Assembly (NCBI GenBank): GCA_017470045.1
Contig: JAFUFG010000247.1
Span: 1-20,558 of the forward strand
Direction of reading: 5' to 3'
Length of the DNA: 20,558 nt
Origin: Bacilli bacterium
GTDB taxonomy: Bacteria > Bacillota_I > Bacilli_A > RF39 > UBA660
The translations under genes were made by a program, and so were the position numbers. Positions 1 to 7,031 of this stretch are shown here, in pieces (position 1 is the stretch's first letter; each line of letters begins with the position of its first letter). The notes under the pieces were generated by a model that was not told the DNA's origin, did no database searches, and saw only the letters and a program-made list of their open reading frames with translations.

Positions 1-353
1 AAGATGTTGCTATGCAAACAGCTGCTATGAACCCAACTGCATTAAATAGAGCAGGAGTTCCACAAGAAGATATCGATAGAGAATCTAAAGTTATTAAAGA
101 ACAAGTTATGTCTGAAGGAAAACCAGAAGATATCGCTGAAAAAATGGTTGTTGGACGTTTAAATAAATTCTATAAAGAAGTATGTCTTGAAGAACAAGCA
201 TTCATCAAAGATTCTGGTGTATCTGTTAAAGATTATGTTAAGAACAATGGTGGAGAAATCGTTTCTATGACTCGTTTTGCTGTAGGTGAAGGAATTCAAA
301 AGAAAGAAGAAAACTTTGCTGAAGAAGTTATGAGTCAAATTCAAAATTCTTAA
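1..353 (+). CDS. tsf: Elongation factor Ts, C-terminal part (partial, cut by window start)
   Basis: Elongation factor Ts is the cytosolic guanine nucleotide exchange factor that recycles EF-Tu from its GDP to its GTP form. Only the last roughly 116 codons are present; the reading frame is open through the first bases of the window and runs to a TAA at 351-353. The family pattern is clear: a stretch beginning DVAMQTAAMNP, then EGKPEDIAEKMV-GRLNKFYKEVCL (read from about position 114), then the closing block RFAVGEGIQKKEENFAEEV. The ATG at 12 is internal and not a start. A GAAA-loop terminator follows within 20 bases, so tsf is the last gene of its transcript. rpsB would be expected just upstream, outside the window. 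Confidence 0.96.
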   Translation, partial: DVAMQTAAMNPTALNRAGVPQEDIDRESKVIKEQVMSEGKPEDIAEKMVVGRLNKFYKEVCLEEQAFIKDSGVSVKDYVKNNGGEIVSMTRFAVGEGIQKKEENFAEEVMSQIQNS

Positions 354-367
354 TAATGATACGGATT

Positions 368-398
368 AAAAAAAGAATAGGAAACTATTCTTTTTTTT
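368..398 (+). terminator. Intrinsic terminator after tsf
   Basis: A 13-bp stem (368-380 with 385-397) closes on a GAAA tetraloop and ends in a run of eight T. The outer half of the stem is A/T only and the inner half is GAATAG/CTATTC. It lies 15 bases after the tsf stop codon. Confidence 0.93.
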
Positions 399-460
399 GT
401 AAATAAAATGTAAAGAAGACTTTCTAAGCCTTCTGTTTGCTTTTAAAATCAAGGCTTTTG

Positions 461-469
461 TGGTATAAT
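461..469 (+). promoter_or_regulatory. Extended -10 sigma-A promoter for the tail-anchored protein gene
   Basis: TGGTATAAT fits an extended -10 element (TG, one base, TATAAT at 464-469). No good -35 box is present at 17 bases, which is usual for extended -10 promoters. Transcription would begin near 476, leaving a leader of about 24 bases before the chosen start codon. Confidence 0.7.
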
Positions 470-499
470 AGGCACTAGTTATAGGGGAGGATGGTTAAA

Positions 500-949
500 A
501 TGATGAATTCTATTGAAAAATTAGATCAACAAATTGAAATGTTAACATCTAAGAAGTTCCGTGAGAGAACAACAATAAGTGCAGCATTTCAACCAATTGA
601 AAGAAAAAGAAAAGTGATATTAGAGGAACCTACGAAAGTAGATATTATGGCGGATTTATTGCCTGATACGAAGGATGAAACGGTTGTATTCGGAATGAAA
701 GATGCGAATTTAGAGAGTACGAAACAATTGAATAGTATTGATGCTATTCGTTTTGAACGTACTAATCATGTTTCAAGTACAAAGAATTATAATGTAATAG
801 ACTTTATTACAGATAAGTATGCTTTTATAAAGAAGTGGGTATATGATTATATTAATACTGGAGATTTAGATGAAAAGATTTCTGATTTATTATCTATTAT
901 CTTATGTATGATTATTATTTTTATTGTTCTATTTACTATTATTCTTTAA
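500..949 (+). CDS. Small tail-anchored membrane protein, unknown function
   Basis: The function is not recognised. The 149-residue product is polar and charged for its first 129 residues, with a short helical start (SIEKLDQQIEMLTSKKF), and ends in an uninterrupted hydrophobic segment of 20 residues that reaches the last codon. That makes it a tail-anchored protein with its bulk in the cytoplasm. An ATG at 491 touches the end of the GGGGAGG ribosome binding site (484-490); the ATG at 500, nine bases after it, is preferred, and 503 is possible. The gene has its own extended -10 promoter and no terminator before frr 47 bases downstream, so the two may be co-transcribed. It occupies the place where pyrH often sits between tsf and frr. 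No cysteine pairs or catalytic motifs are visible. Confidence 0.8.
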   Translation: MMNSIEKLDQQIEMLTSKKFRERTTISAAFQPIERKRKVILEEPTKVDIMADLLPDTKDETVVFGMKDANLESTKQLNSIDAIRFERTNHVSSTKNYNVIDFITDKYAFIKKWVYDYINTGDLDEKISDLLSIILCMIIIFIVLFTIIL

Positions 950-962
950 TTTTTTTCAATTT

Positions 963-968
963 TATAAT
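963..968 (+). promoter_or_regulatory. Possible -10 box before frr
   Basis: A perfect TATAAT stands 29 bases before the frr start, but no recognisable -35 or TG extension accompanies it. In a sequence this rich in A and T it may be chance; frr could instead be read through from the upstream gene. Confidence 0.3.
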
Positions 969-996
969 ATAATTGTTGTAGGGAGAGATGAAATTA

Positions 997-1545
997 ATGG
1001 ATACTGAGATGATTACTTTAGAAACAACTGAAAAGATTGACAAAGCTTTAGAAAACTTAGAAAAGAGATTTGCTACTGTTCGTGCAGGTCGTGCTAATCC
1101 TTCAAGTTTAGATGGTATTATGGTTGATTATTATGGTTCTATGACTCCATTAAAACAACTTGCTACTATTTCTGTACCAGAAGCTAGACAATTATTAATT
1201 AAGCCTTTTGATAAGAGTTGTTTAAGTGGTATTGAAAAGGCAATTCTTACTTCTAACCTTGGTTATAATCCTGGTAATGACGGAGAAACAATTCGTATTG
1301 TTATTCCAGAATTAACAGAGGATAGAAGACGTGAATTAGTAAAACAAGTTAAAGCTTTAGCAGAGGAAGCAAAAGTTAGTGTACGTAATATTCGTCATGA
1401 AGCTTTAGAAGATGTTGAAAAGGCTGATTTACCAGAAGATCAAGAAAAATCAATGGAAAAAGAAATCCAAGATATGGTAAATGAAGCAAATAAGAGAATC
1501 GAAGCAAAATTCAAAGAAAAAGAACAAGAATTACTAACTGTTTAG
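997..1545 (+). CDS. frr: Ribosome recycling factor
   Basis: With EF-G, ribosome recycling factor splits the post-termination ribosome in the cytosol so that subunits can be reused. The 182-residue product has the usual family length and all its landmarks: the ATVRAGRANPSSLDGIMVDYY block near the N-terminus (residues about 27-47), then TPLKQLATISVPEARQLLI, then the long GYNPGNDGETIRIVIPELTEDRR-RELVKQVK region and a lysine/glutamate-rich C-terminal helix. The ATG at 988 lies directly against the GGGAGAG Shine-Dalgarno sequence (981-987); the ATG at 997 has proper spacing and gives MDTEMITLETTEKI, so it is preferred. The stop codon TAG lies inside the stem of the following terminator. The gene is essential in known bacteria. 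Confidence 0.97.
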   Translation: MDTEMITLETTEKIDKALENLEKRFATVRAGRANPSSLDGIMVDYYGSMTPLKQLATISVPEARQLLIKPFDKSCLSGIEKAILTSNLGYNPGNDGETIRIVIPELTEDRRRELVKQVKALAEEAKVSVRNIRHEALEDVEKADLPEDQEKSMEKEIQDMVNEANKRIEAKFKEKEQELLTV

Positions 1546-1559
1546 TAATTCTTTTTTTT
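1526..1559 (+). terminator. Intrinsic terminator overlapping the end of frr
   Basis: A perfect 12-bp stem (1526-1537 with 1542-1553) with a CTGT loop runs into eight consecutive T (1552-1559). Its 5' arm is coding sequence for the last frr codons and its 3' arm contains the stop codon, so ribosomes finishing frr would pass through the hairpin. Confidence 0.93.
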
Positions 1560-1577
1560 GAATTTTTTTCTTTTTTT

Positions 1578-1606
1578 TTGACCTATAATAAGTTGTAAAA
1601 TAGACT
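1578..1606 (+). promoter_or_regulatory. Candidate promoter of the signal peptidase/AAA+ operon
   Basis: TTGACC (1578-1583), 17 bases, then TAGACT (1601-1606) is the best-spaced pair upstream of the operon. The -35 is good and the -10 is weak. A competing -10, TATACT at 1629-1634, is closer to consensus but lacks a -35 partner and would leave a leader of only about 15 bases. Confidence 0.45.
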
Positions 1607-1654
1607 CGATTATGATAAGATTATTTTGTATACTAGGAAAGTAGGATGAGAATT

Positions 1655-3697
1655 ATGGCTACGGAAAAAAGGGGTCTATTGAAAAACATAATTAATATTC
1701 TTTTAGATATATTGATGGTATTATTTGGAATCATATTAGTTATATCGATTTATACCAATTTACAAGTACATGTATTTGGAAGTAAATATGCTAGTTTTTT
1801 TGGATATTCTAATTTTGAGGTTCAAACTGGTAGTATGGAACCAACAATATCAGCTGGAGATTGGATTGTAGTTAAGCAAACAAAACAAGTTAAGTTAGAT
1901 GATATTATCACTTATGAGAAAGAAAATGAGTTTATTACTCATCGTGTTATTGAAGCTTATAAGGGTACGTATATTACTAAGGGAGATGCGAATAATAGTA
2001 AAGATGAAGCAATTAACCAAGATCAAGTAGTTGGTACTGTTGTTAAAATCTTACCTGGATTCGGAATTATTCGTAAAACAATCTTTAATCCAATTGTATT
2101 AATTGCTTTAATGGTTACGTTATATCTTTTAGGATATGCTTTAAAAGGAAACAAAAAGAATAGTGAAGAAGGATTACTAAGCAAGTTGTTCGATACTAAG
2201 ATGGTTCCTAAGAAGCCTATTAAAATTAAAAAGAAAGTTGTTGTTCAACCTGTTATTGAAGAAAAAGTTGTTGAAGTCGAAGAAGTAGAAGAGGTTGACG
2301 AGGAAATACCTGAGGTAGAGGAAATCACTGAAGAAGTGGTAGAAGAAACAATGGAAGAAACAGTGGATGAAATGGAAGAAGTTAATGAGGATACTGTTTC
2401 TGAGGTTGTAGAAGAACCAATTAGTGAAGAAGATATGAATCGTACGATGTATTTCCGTATGGTTAATGTTAGTAAGGAAGATTTAAATAGTAATTCTATT
2501 GAGGTACCTCAAGAAGAAGTAGAAGAAACAATGGAAGAAGAAAAGGTTGTTGATGAAAAACCTGAAAACTCTGAAGTTGCTGATAAGATTAAATTAATTC
2601 AAAATAAACGTAAGAAATATAAAAATATTATCGATAAGGTAATGTACATTAAGTCTGAAGAGTTAAATGAAATTATTGATATTCTTAATAATAATGATCG
2701 ATATAAAGTTAATGAATCTACAATTAAAGATGAGTTATTAAAAGATTATATCGATGGAAAATATTATAATTACTGTGGAAATGTTAATGTCGAATATAAT
2801 GGTAAGAATATGCTTTCTCGTATTGATGGAGAATTAAAAGCAAAAGGAGATTCTTTAGTAAAAAAATATAAAGGCAGCGATAGTAATTATCCAGGCAAAG
2901 TAAAGAAATTTGTTAATCTATTCTTATTAATTAATAGTTTAGAAGAGTTGTTCCGTAAGGATGATGACTCAAAAGCAAAAAGAGATAATTATACCAATAA
3001 GATTAATAAATATTTAGGAAATCTTACTAATTTCGAATTAAAGAATATGGTTTCTAAGATTTTAAAGGTTCAACGTATTTATGCCAGTGTTGTTAGTCAT
3101 TTATTAAATGAACAAGCCTCTACTACTTTCCAATTAGAGTTTTCTAAGATAACTGGTCATAAAGAATTAGTTGGAGCGGATTTAAATCATAATATTCAAT
3201 TTAGTAAAGTATATAGCGATTATATTGTTAAAAAGACTTATAACGATGGAACTGTAGCAGAAGATAAGTCTATTATCCTAGTAAACTTATTATTAGTAGA
3301 AGTTTTAAAAGATATGTATGCTGGAGATTTCTTTAAGAATTATATTATTCCAATCGCTGGAAGTATTTATTCTAAAACGAATAAGATGGATCGTACTTTT
3401 GATTTACTTGGAGATGAATATGCGAAAAAGAATATTATTGTATTAGTTGAATATCAAGATATGATTGAGAATAAGATAGTATTAAAAGCTTTGAAGAAGG
3501 CTGGATACCGATTCGCAGTAGTGTTCCGTATGGGAGATGAAATTAAAGATAAAGATCAAAAGATTTTAAGTATTGCGGATTATGCTTTTGTGGATAAGAA
3601 AGAAACGAATATCTTGAATAATTTACCAGAAGAGTTAAAGAATTCTATTATTCATGATGATATCTTAAAAAAATTAAATGTTGATGGGGGTAAATAA
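1655..3697 (+). CDS. SipW/ER-type signal peptidase fused to a long acidic linker and a large cytoplasmic domain
   Basis: Residues 1-165 form a type I signal peptidase of the archaeal/ER (S26B, SipW) kind, which cuts signal peptides outside the membrane with a Ser-His arrangement. Seen here: a membrane segment at about 9-33; catalytic Ser60 in TGSMEPTI; His96 in ITHRV; the TKGDANNSKD box with Asp111 and Asp117; and a second membrane segment at 144-165. SipW proteins normally stop near 190 residues. This one continues with a Glu/Val-rich linker (about 190-306) and a further domain of about 370 residues (307-680), mostly helical, ending in an alternating strand/helix section (about 590-660). Topology puts this tail in the cytoplasm. 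The last part faintly resembles an EAL-type barrel in strand pattern only; I do not assign it. The start at 1655 follows AGG at 1643-1645 by nine bases; 1646 is possible. An AAA+ ATPase gene starts two bases after the stop. Confidence 0.9.
   Translation: MATEKRGLLKNIINILLDILMVLFGIILVISIYTNLQVHVFGSKYASFFGYSNFEVQTGSMEPTISAGDWIVVKQTKQVKLDDIITYEKENEFITHRVIEAYKGTYITKGDANNSKDEAINQDQVVGTVVKILPGFGIIRKTIFNPIVLIALMVTLYLLGYALKGNKKNSEEGLLSKLFDTKMVPKKPIKIKKKVVVQPVIEEKVVEVEEVEEVDEEIPEVEEITEEVVEETMEETVDEMEEVNEDTVSEVVEEPISEEDMNRTMYFRMVNVSKEDLNSNSIEVPQEEVEETMEEEKVVDEKPENSEVADKIKLIQNKRKKYKNIIDKVMYIKSEELNEIIDILNNNDRYKVNESTIKDELLKDYIDGKYYNYCGNVNVEYNGKNMLSRIDGELKAKGDSLVKKYKGSDSNYPGKVKKFVNLFLLINSLEELFRKDDDSKAKRDNYTNKINKYLGNLTNFELKNMVSKILKVQRIYASVVSHLLNEQASTTFQLEFSKITGHKELVGADLNHNIQFSKVYSDYIVKKTYNDGTVAEDKSIILVNLLLVEVLKDMYAGDFFKNYIIPIAGSIYSKTNKMDRTFDLLGDEYAKKNIIVLVEYQDMIENKIVLKALKKAGYRFAVVFRMGDEIKDKDQKILSIADYAFVDKKETNILNNLPEELKNSIIHDDILKKLNVDGGK
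2331..2539 (+). repeat. In-frame direct repeat within the acidic linker
   Basis: A 29-base segment at 2331-2359 recurs at 2511-2539 with two mismatches, exactly 180 bases later and in the same frame. Both copies encode VEETMEE. They bracket the Glu-rich linker of the fused signal peptidase, which suggests that the linker grew by duplication or can change length by recombination. Confidence 0.75.
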
Positions 3698-3699
3698 TT

Positions 3700-5265
3700 A
3701 TGAACACATTTTTAAGATTTTTTTACGAATTTGTTTCTGTATTCTTTGATGGATTAGTATCCATTGTAAATGGTTTTGCGTCTGGTGTTGTTAAAATGTT
3801 TAGTTTTAGTGAATACGGAAGAATCATTGAAAATTATAAGGAATACTTCAATGGAAAAGAAAAAGTATTTGTTATTATGGCTGTAGTATTCCTTGTTTTG
3901 ATTGTTTTAATTATTGGTGGATTAATCTTCTTATTTATTAAGAAACTATTAAGAAGAATGCAAAATCGTTATAGTAAGGAAGAAATGCTTGAAGAGATTG
4001 GTAGTTTAAATGATCAAGTCTTAAAGCTAAAGAAACAAAATGATGAACTTATGGCTATGAAAGTATCTCAACTTGGTTTAAAGCCTGATGGTGATACAGA
4101 AGGCGATGGTAAGGATGCTGCTAAGAAAGATGCAAAAGATGGTGAAGCAGCAGAAGAAGGGGAAGAGGAAGATCCAGGAGAAGCTGGAATTCGTTTCCCT
4201 AAACTTTGTTCTTATGATGAACAATTTAAAGGTAAAAAACCTAAGAATTATGATACTGGTTATACGTTACCAGAATTAATTGATAACTTCAGATGTTTCT
4301 CTGCAAGTCAATTACATTTATATTATGACTTCACGATTTTAAGACCGTTCTTTGCAGGACTTGCTTGTGGTAAGTTAATTATCCTACAAGGTATTTCTGG
4401 TACTGGTAAAACATCTCTAGCTTATGCTTGGGGTAAATTTGTTAAGAATGATTCCTGTGTTACTGCAGTTGAGCCTTCTTGGCGTGATAAATCGGATTTC
4501 TTAGGTTACTTCAATGAACTTACTAAGAAGTTTAATGAAACTCGTGCTTTAGGTGAGATTTATGTAGCTGGTTATGATGACAATGTTCATACAATCATCC
4601 TAGATGAAATGAACCTAGCTCGTGTTGAGTATTATTTCGCCGATTTATTATCTATTTTGGAAATGCCTAACCGTCAAGAGTGGTTGGTTGATATCGTATC
4701 TTCCTCTTGGCCAAAGGATCCAAAGAATATTGTTGCTGGTAAGTTAAGACTTCCAGGAAACTTATGGTATATTGGAACCATCAATAATGATGACTCAACC
4801 TTCATGGTTACTGATAAGGTTTACGATAGAGCTATGCCTCTTGATATCAATACAAAAATTGATCCATTTACTTGTCGTGAGCAAGAAGCAGTAGAAGTTA
4901 GTGCTACTTACTTAGAAAGTTTATTTGCAGAGGCTATTGAAAAGAATCCGGTTTCTCCAAAAGGATTAGAAGCTATTCGTGAAATCGATGATTATGTTAC
5001 GGAACATTTCCGTATTGCTTTTGGTAACCGTATTATGAAACAATTAAATGTCTTTGCCCCAGTATATGTTGCTTGTGGTGGTAAAGAGATGGAAGCAATT
5101 GATTACTTTATTGCTAGAAAGATTTTACGTAAGTTTGACCAATTAAGTGTTAACTTTATACGTGATGAATTAAATCCATTTATCGCATTCTTAAATAAGA
5201 AGTACGGTAAAGGTACAATGAAAGAATGTATCGCTTTCATTGAAAACTTAAAGAAGAGTATATAG
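3700..5265 (+). CDS. Membrane-anchored McrB-like AAA+ ATPase
   Basis: This is an ATP- or GTP-driven ring ATPase tethered to the membrane. From the N-terminus: an amphipathic or membrane-dipping stretch (about 5-34), a clear membrane segment (about 56-80) followed by KKLLRRMQNR, which places the rest in the cytoplasm, a short coiled coil (95-122), an acidic low-complexity linker (128-162), and the AAA+ module (about 190-450). Its Walker A is GISGTGKTS (231-239), its Walker B is HTIILDEMN (297-305, D302/E303), its sensor 1 is GTINNDDSTF (359-368), and YDRAMP (375-380) is a likely arginine finger. The SWRDKSDFLGYFN block (260-272) is typical of the McrB branch. The gene sits between a signal peptidase and a DUF2357-like gene, with 2 and 12 bases of spacing, so one transcript and probably one complex. 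There is no DNA-binding N-terminal domain as in restriction McrB. The true substrate is unknown. Confidence 0.88.
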   Translation: MNTFLRFFYEFVSVFFDGLVSIVNGFASGVVKMFSFSEYGRIIENYKEYFNGKEKVFVIMAVVFLVLIVLIIGGLIFLFIKKLLRRMQNRYSKEEMLEEIGSLNDQVLKLKKQNDELMAMKVSQLGLKPDGDTEGDGKDAAKKDAKDGEAAEEGEEEDPGEAGIRFPKLCSYDEQFKGKKPKNYDTGYTLPELIDNFRCFSASQLHLYYDFTILRPFFAGLACGKLIILQGISGTGKTSLAYAWGKFVKNDSCVTAVEPSWRDKSDFLGYFNELTKKFNETRALGEIYVAGYDDNVHTIILDEMNLARVEYYFADLLSILEMPNRQEWLVDIVSSSWPKDPKNIVAGKLRLPGNLWYIGTINNDDSTFMVTDKVYDRAMPLDINTKIDPFTCREQEAVEVSATYLESLFAEAIEKNPVSPKGLEAIREIDDYVTEHFRIAFGNRIMKQLNVFAPVYVACGGKEMEAIDYFIARKILRKFDQLSVNFIRDELNPFIAFLNKKYGKGTMKECIAFIENLKKSI

Positions 5266-5277
5266 GAGTGAGGGAGC

Positions 5278-6417
5278 ATGGCTAAGAAGAAGTCTACTTT
5301 TACAGAGAGTATTGATACTGAAATCAAAGCAAAAAAAGATTCTTTTATTAATTCTCTTGGATCAGAAATGTATTATGAGTCGGACTTAAACGGTGGATCA
5401 ATGTCATTCGAGTGGCTTGATCAAATCGAATTTGCCGCTCCTTTTATTGATAATGTTGTTCGTATTCCAAAATTATCTTTGGTAAAACAAGAGATTATTG
5501 TTAATGCGGAAAGAACAAAAAAAGTTACTGTTGAAAGTATCAAAGATTTAGCAAAGCATCCTAATTATGTTGATAAAATGGATCCTGCTACTGGTGATGT
5601 TCAACCTAATCGTATCTTAAATGTTATTTCGGAAGAGACATATAACATTTATGAAAATCGTTTCTTATATACTTTAATTCATGATATGGAAACGTTTATT
5701 CGTAAAAAAGAAGACGAATTAAAGAACTTAAAGTTGAGTACTCATAAGTTCTTGGAGTATAGTGGAAGTACTAAGACTGATATGGAAAATGTTAGTATTG
5801 AATTACGTATTACTTCTGATACATTTCCTTCGGATGTTGCGGATAAGAAATTAAAAGATGAAATTCGACAAGTTAAGGTTCGACTAAAGAGAATAAATGA
5901 TTTTATTTCTAGTTGGCATCGTAGTGCGATGTTTAAGGAATTAGATAAGGCTCATGTTCATTATTTAAATCCTCCAATTAAGAAAACTAACATTTTCTTA
6001 AAGAATCCGAATTTCCAAGTAGCTCAGAAATTATATGACTACTTATTAAAACAAAATGGTAGTGACGATGATAACTCTAGTGCTAATTTAGAAAAAAACA
6101 GTGATCCTTTTCAAGGATTCTTAGATCATTCTTTCTTAATAGACTTCTGTGTTTTAGATTCTGTCTCTAGAAAAAAACGTGATCAGAAAGAGAAGATGAG
6201 TTACTATGCCATTCTATTACTAAAGGAAGAAATTCATAGAACACTTGATATGCTAATGAGTGCTGGAATTGACATTAGTGATGATGAACTTATAAAAATG
6301 ATTGCAGAAGAACTTAAGAAAGATCGTAATAATCGACTAGTTGGTGTAGATGATGTTAAGAAAAAGTTTAAGACTGCTATCGACGAATATATGGAAAGGA
6401 TGCAAGATTACTTGTAG
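5278..6417 (+). CDS. DUF2357-like partner of the McrB-type ATPase, no nuclease domain seen
   Basis: The 379-residue protein is soluble and cytosolic, with no signal peptide or membrane segment. The stretch from PNRILNVISEETYNIYENRF (110-129) into LYTLIHDME resembles the conserved ENRF region of DUF2357 proteins, which are commonly encoded next to McrB-like AAA+ ATPases and related to the N-terminal part of McrC. The remainder is helical and charged (lysine and glutamate rich), with a low-complexity SDDDNSS region near 262-270. I cannot find a PD-(D/E)xK nuclease signature, so restriction is unlikely. By analogy with McrC it may stimulate or position the ATPase encoded 12 bases upstream. The ribosome binding site AGGAGTGAGGGAG (5265-5276) is strong. 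The DUF2357 assignment is from remembered motif and gene context and needs a profile search. Confidence 0.72.
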   Translation: MAKKKSTFTESIDTEIKAKKDSFINSLGSEMYYESDLNGGSMSFEWLDQIEFAAPFIDNVVRIPKLSLVKQEIIVNAERTKKVTVESIKDLAKHPNYVDKMDPATGDVQPNRILNVISEETYNIYENRFLYTLIHDMETFIRKKEDELKNLKLSTHKFLEYSGSTKTDMENVSIELRITSDTFPSDVADKKLKDEIRQVKVRLKRINDFISSWHRSAMFKELDKAHVHYLNPPIKKTNIFLKNPNFQVAQKLYDYLLKQNGSDDDNSSANLEKNSDPFQGFLDHSFLIDFCVLDSVSRKKRDQKEKMSYYAILLLKEEIHRTLDMLMSAGIDISDDELIKMIAEELKKDRNNRLVGVDDVKKKFKTAIDEYMERMQDYL

Positions 6418-6426
6418 TGATTAAAT

Positions 6427-6999
6427 ATGAAGAAATTTTTTGAAAGCAAAGCATTTAAAATATGTCGTTCTGTTGTTAATATTGCTGTTGTGGTATTAGT
6501 AATAGCATTTGTACTAATTGTTTGTCTACAACGATTTAGTAATAATTGTATTTCCTTCTTTAATTATCGTATGTTTACGGTAATTTCTGGATCCATGGAG
6601 CCAAAATATAAAGTAGGGGACGTTTTAGTTGCCAAAGAAGTAGCTCCTGAGAAAGTTAAAGTTGGGGATACGATTTCTTATTTGGGTAAAGTTGGTCAAT
6701 TTAATGATAAGGTTATTACCCATGAAGTTGTTGAAATAACGAAAGATGAGAATGGAAAATTATTGTTCCATACAAAAGGTCTAGCTAATTTGGTAGAAGA
6801 TCCTATTGTTGGGCAAGACCAGTTATATGGTGTAGTAGTTTATCGATCATTTATAATGTCATCTATTTATAAGATTGTTGGTACTACCGTTGGTATGTTT
6901 ATCTTTATTATTATTCCTATATTTTATATATTAGGATCTGAAATTATTACAGCAATGTTAGAAAAAGAAGAAGAAAGAAGAAGTAAGTCTAAAAAATAA
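6427..6999 (+). CDS. sipW: SipW-type signal peptidase I (second copy)
   Basis: The 190-residue protein is the usual size of a SipW/ER-type signal peptidase, a membrane enzyme that removes signal peptides on the outer face. It has a membrane segment at about 14-36, catalytic Ser56 in VISGSMEPKY, His99 in ITHEV, a TKG box at 116-118, a second membrane segment at about 150-176, and a basic cytoplasmic tail (RRSKSKK). In the TKGD-A-N box the Asp found in the other peptidase of this operon (Asp111 there) is Leu119 here, while the later Asp (Asp125) is kept. This may alter activity or shift the acidic role to Asp125. No clear Shine-Dalgarno sequence precedes it; translation probably depends on ribosomes leaving the upstream gene, whose TAG ends nine bases earlier. 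It probably processes the secreted proteins encoded around it. Confidence 0.93.
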   Translation: MKKFFESKAFKICRSVVNIAVVVLVIAFVLIVCLQRFSNNCISFFNYRMFTVISGSMEPKYKVGDVLVAKEVAPEKVKVGDTISYLGKVGQFNDKVITHEVVEITKDENGKLLFHTKGLANLVEDPIVGQDQLYGVVVYRSFIMSSIYKIVGTTVGMFIFIIIPIFYILGSEIITAMLEKEEERRSKSKK

Positions 7000-7031
7000 T
7001 CTTTTTATCAAGTAGAGAGGAGGGAAAACTT

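Noticed and set aside
3425..3640. Degenerate EAL cyclic-di-GMP domain at the end of the fused peptidase
   Set aside because: Only the strand/helix rhythm resembles EAL (LKALKKAGYRFAVVF); the catalytic glutamate and metal-binding residues are absent, so no assignment is made.
3700..6417. Type IV McrBC restriction system
   Set aside because: No DNA-binding domain in the ATPase and no nuclease motif in the partner; the ATPase has a membrane segment and the neighbours are signal peptidases and secreted proteins.
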